Source of the DNA: an uncultured Atopobiaceae bacterium
GTDB taxonomy: Bacteria > Actinomycetota > Coriobacteriia > Coriobacteriales > Atopobiaceae
NCBI GenBank assembly: GCA_900770865.1
Contig: CAAGLU010000172.1
Location: 1 to 5,742, forward strand
Direction: 5' to 3'
Length of the DNA stretch: 5,742 nt
The translations under genes were made by a program, and so were the position numbers. This document shows, piece by piece, positions 4,836-5,742 of this stretch (within the stretch, counting starts at the first letter, position 1; every line of letters starts with the position of its first letter). The notes below the pieces were generated by a model. The model saw nothing but the letters and a program-made list of their open reading frames with translations. It was not told the DNA's origin and did not search any database.

Positions 4836-5742
4836 ATGCCGTACGAGCCACCATTCGAGCGCAACGACAATACCGACTCACTCTGCATGGAGATTGCGGA
4901 GCTTGTCGGTTCCCTCTCCCCGCAGGCACCGCTTGCGAAAAGCCCTACCTTGCATCGTGAGCTTAGGATTAAGACCATCCATTCCTCGCTTCTCATCGAA
5001 GGTAATAGGCTCGACAAGGGAGCGGTGACCGCGATTCTCGACGGCAGGCGCGTTCTTGGCGACAAGCACGACATCCTCGAGGTAGAAAATGCCAAGCGCG
5101 CATACGACCTCATTCCGGAACTCGATCCGTTCTCCCTCGATGACCTTCTTCTTGCCCACCGCACCATGATGGAAGGGCTTGTTCCCGAGGCCGGTCGATT
5201 CCGCTCGGGCAATGTAGGGGTGTTTGACGGCGAGAACCTCATCCATACGGGCACGCCGGCAAAGTATGTGCCGCAGGTAATGAAAGACATCTTCGGCTGG
5301 CTGGGGTCAACGTCCATGCATCCCCTTCCTGCCTCCTGCGTCTTTCACTTTGAGTTCGAGTTCTGCCATCCCTTCTCCGATGGAAACGGCAGGACGGGCA
5401 GGCTCTGGCACACCCTCCTCCTTTCCAGATGGAGGCCAGTGCTAGCCTGGCTCCCTGTTGAGAGCACCATCAGAAGACGGCAGGCAGACTACTACGCTGC
5501 CCTCGCACAATCCGACGCGGCAGGGTCAAGCGAGATCTTTGTAGAGTTCATGCTCGAGTGCATTCGCGACGCCATGCTTCCATTTGCGAGAACGGCAAGC
5601 AAGCCTCAGACCGAGATGAGCGCCGCTCTTGACTTCTTCAAGAGGAACCCTCGCGGAACTATCCCATCGCTCGCACAAGAGATGGGATGCTCGCAGAGAA
5701 GCGCAGAGCGCCTCGTGGCACAACTGAAAGACAAGGGATTGC
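4836..5742 (+). CDS. Class II Fic-family protein with C-terminal winged-helix segment (partial)
   Basis: 302 codons are present, and the 3' end lies beyond the window. Fic enzymes usually transfer AMP (or another nucleotide-derived group) from a nucleotide to a protein hydroxyl. The catalytic motif is intact, HPFSDGNGRTGR at residues 178-189, with His178 as general base and D182, N184, R186 and R189 for phosphate and metal handling. An N-terminal inhibitory motif [S/T]xxxE[G/N] is present as SLLIEG (51-56, Glu55), marking self-inhibited class II. The N-terminus (YEPPF, 3-7) and the segment DGRRVLG (69-75) match the usual Fic_N layout. Residues 256-302 form a helix-turn-helix-like tail. The ATG is chosen for AGAGGAG 6 nt upstream. 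Targets are unknown. About half of its Arg codons are AGA/AGG, unlike the neighbouring surface gene, suggesting separate origin. Confidence 0.94.
   Translation, partial: MPYEPPFERNDNTDSLCMEIAELVGSLSPQAPLAKSPTLHRELRIKTIHSSLLIEGNRLDKGAVTAILDGRRVLGDKHDILEVENAKRAYDLIPELDPFSLDDLLLAHRTMMEGLVPEAGRFRSGNVGVFDGENLIHTGTPAKYVPQVMKDIFGWLGSTSMHPLPASCVFHFEFEFCHPFSDGNGRTGRLWHTLLLSRWRPVLAWLPVESTIRRRQADYYAALAQSDAAGSSEIFVEFMLECIRDAMLPFARTASKPQTEMSAALDFFKRNPRGTIPSLAQEMGCSQRSAERLVAQLKDKGL

Noticed and set aside
4790..5317. Minus-strand frame antisense to the Fic gene
   Set aside because: The plus strand carries the complete Fic motif set in frame; the antisense product is Ser/Arg-rich without recognisable features.
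1..5742. CRISPR arrays, tRNA or rRNA genes, insertion sequences
   Set aside because: I saw no regularly spaced repeats, tRNA T-loop with matching acceptor stem, transposase or terminal inverted repeats.

Overview
The window is high-GC bacterial DNA, dense with genes, with secreted and lipidated surface proteins and short intergenic gaps. The protein style (DUF5648-type repeats joined to a transglutaminase-like domain, a Ser-rich lipoprotein, small membrane proteins ending in KDP-G) resembles gut or oral Coriobacteriia such as Collinsella or Olsenella. That assignment is recalled from family knowledge and was not searched.

Layout, left to right. Positions 1-146 hold no convincing gene but contain two GC-rich hairpins; the one at 80-108 is a plausible terminator for the minus-strand genes beside it. 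A tightly coupled minus-strand pair of small membrane proteins follows (124 aa at 461-835, then 103 aa at 147-458), with a candidate promoter near 879-884. A minus-strand intrinsic terminator at about 968-1010 separates this pair from a second minus-strand unit. In order of transcription, that unit encodes a 505-aa secreted surface protein (3065-4582), a 303-aa lipoprotein with a Ser-rich tail (2120-3031), and a 350-aa membrane acyltransferase of the AT3 family (1068-2120). The gaps are 33 nt and a 1-nt TAATG overlap, so these three are probably co-transcribed. All three products are predicted to act at the envelope.

A 253-bp divergent intergenic region (4583-4835) leads to a plus-strand Fic-family gene (4836 to beyond the window end). 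It encodes a class II Fic protein with its own inhibitory motif, a complete catalytic Fic motif and a C-terminal winged-helix-like segment. Its promoter has a perfect TATAAT box embedded in three copies of the heptamer GGCGGTA (one inverted). This suggests autoregulation by the Fic protein's own DNA-binding domain. Its arginine codon use (about half AGA/AGG) differs from the neighbouring surface gene, consistent with separate acquisition.

The observations most worth following up are the Fic operator-promoter, the uncharacterised surface/lipoprotein/acyltransferase unit, and the coupled membrane-protein pair with an EHxWHGE motif.
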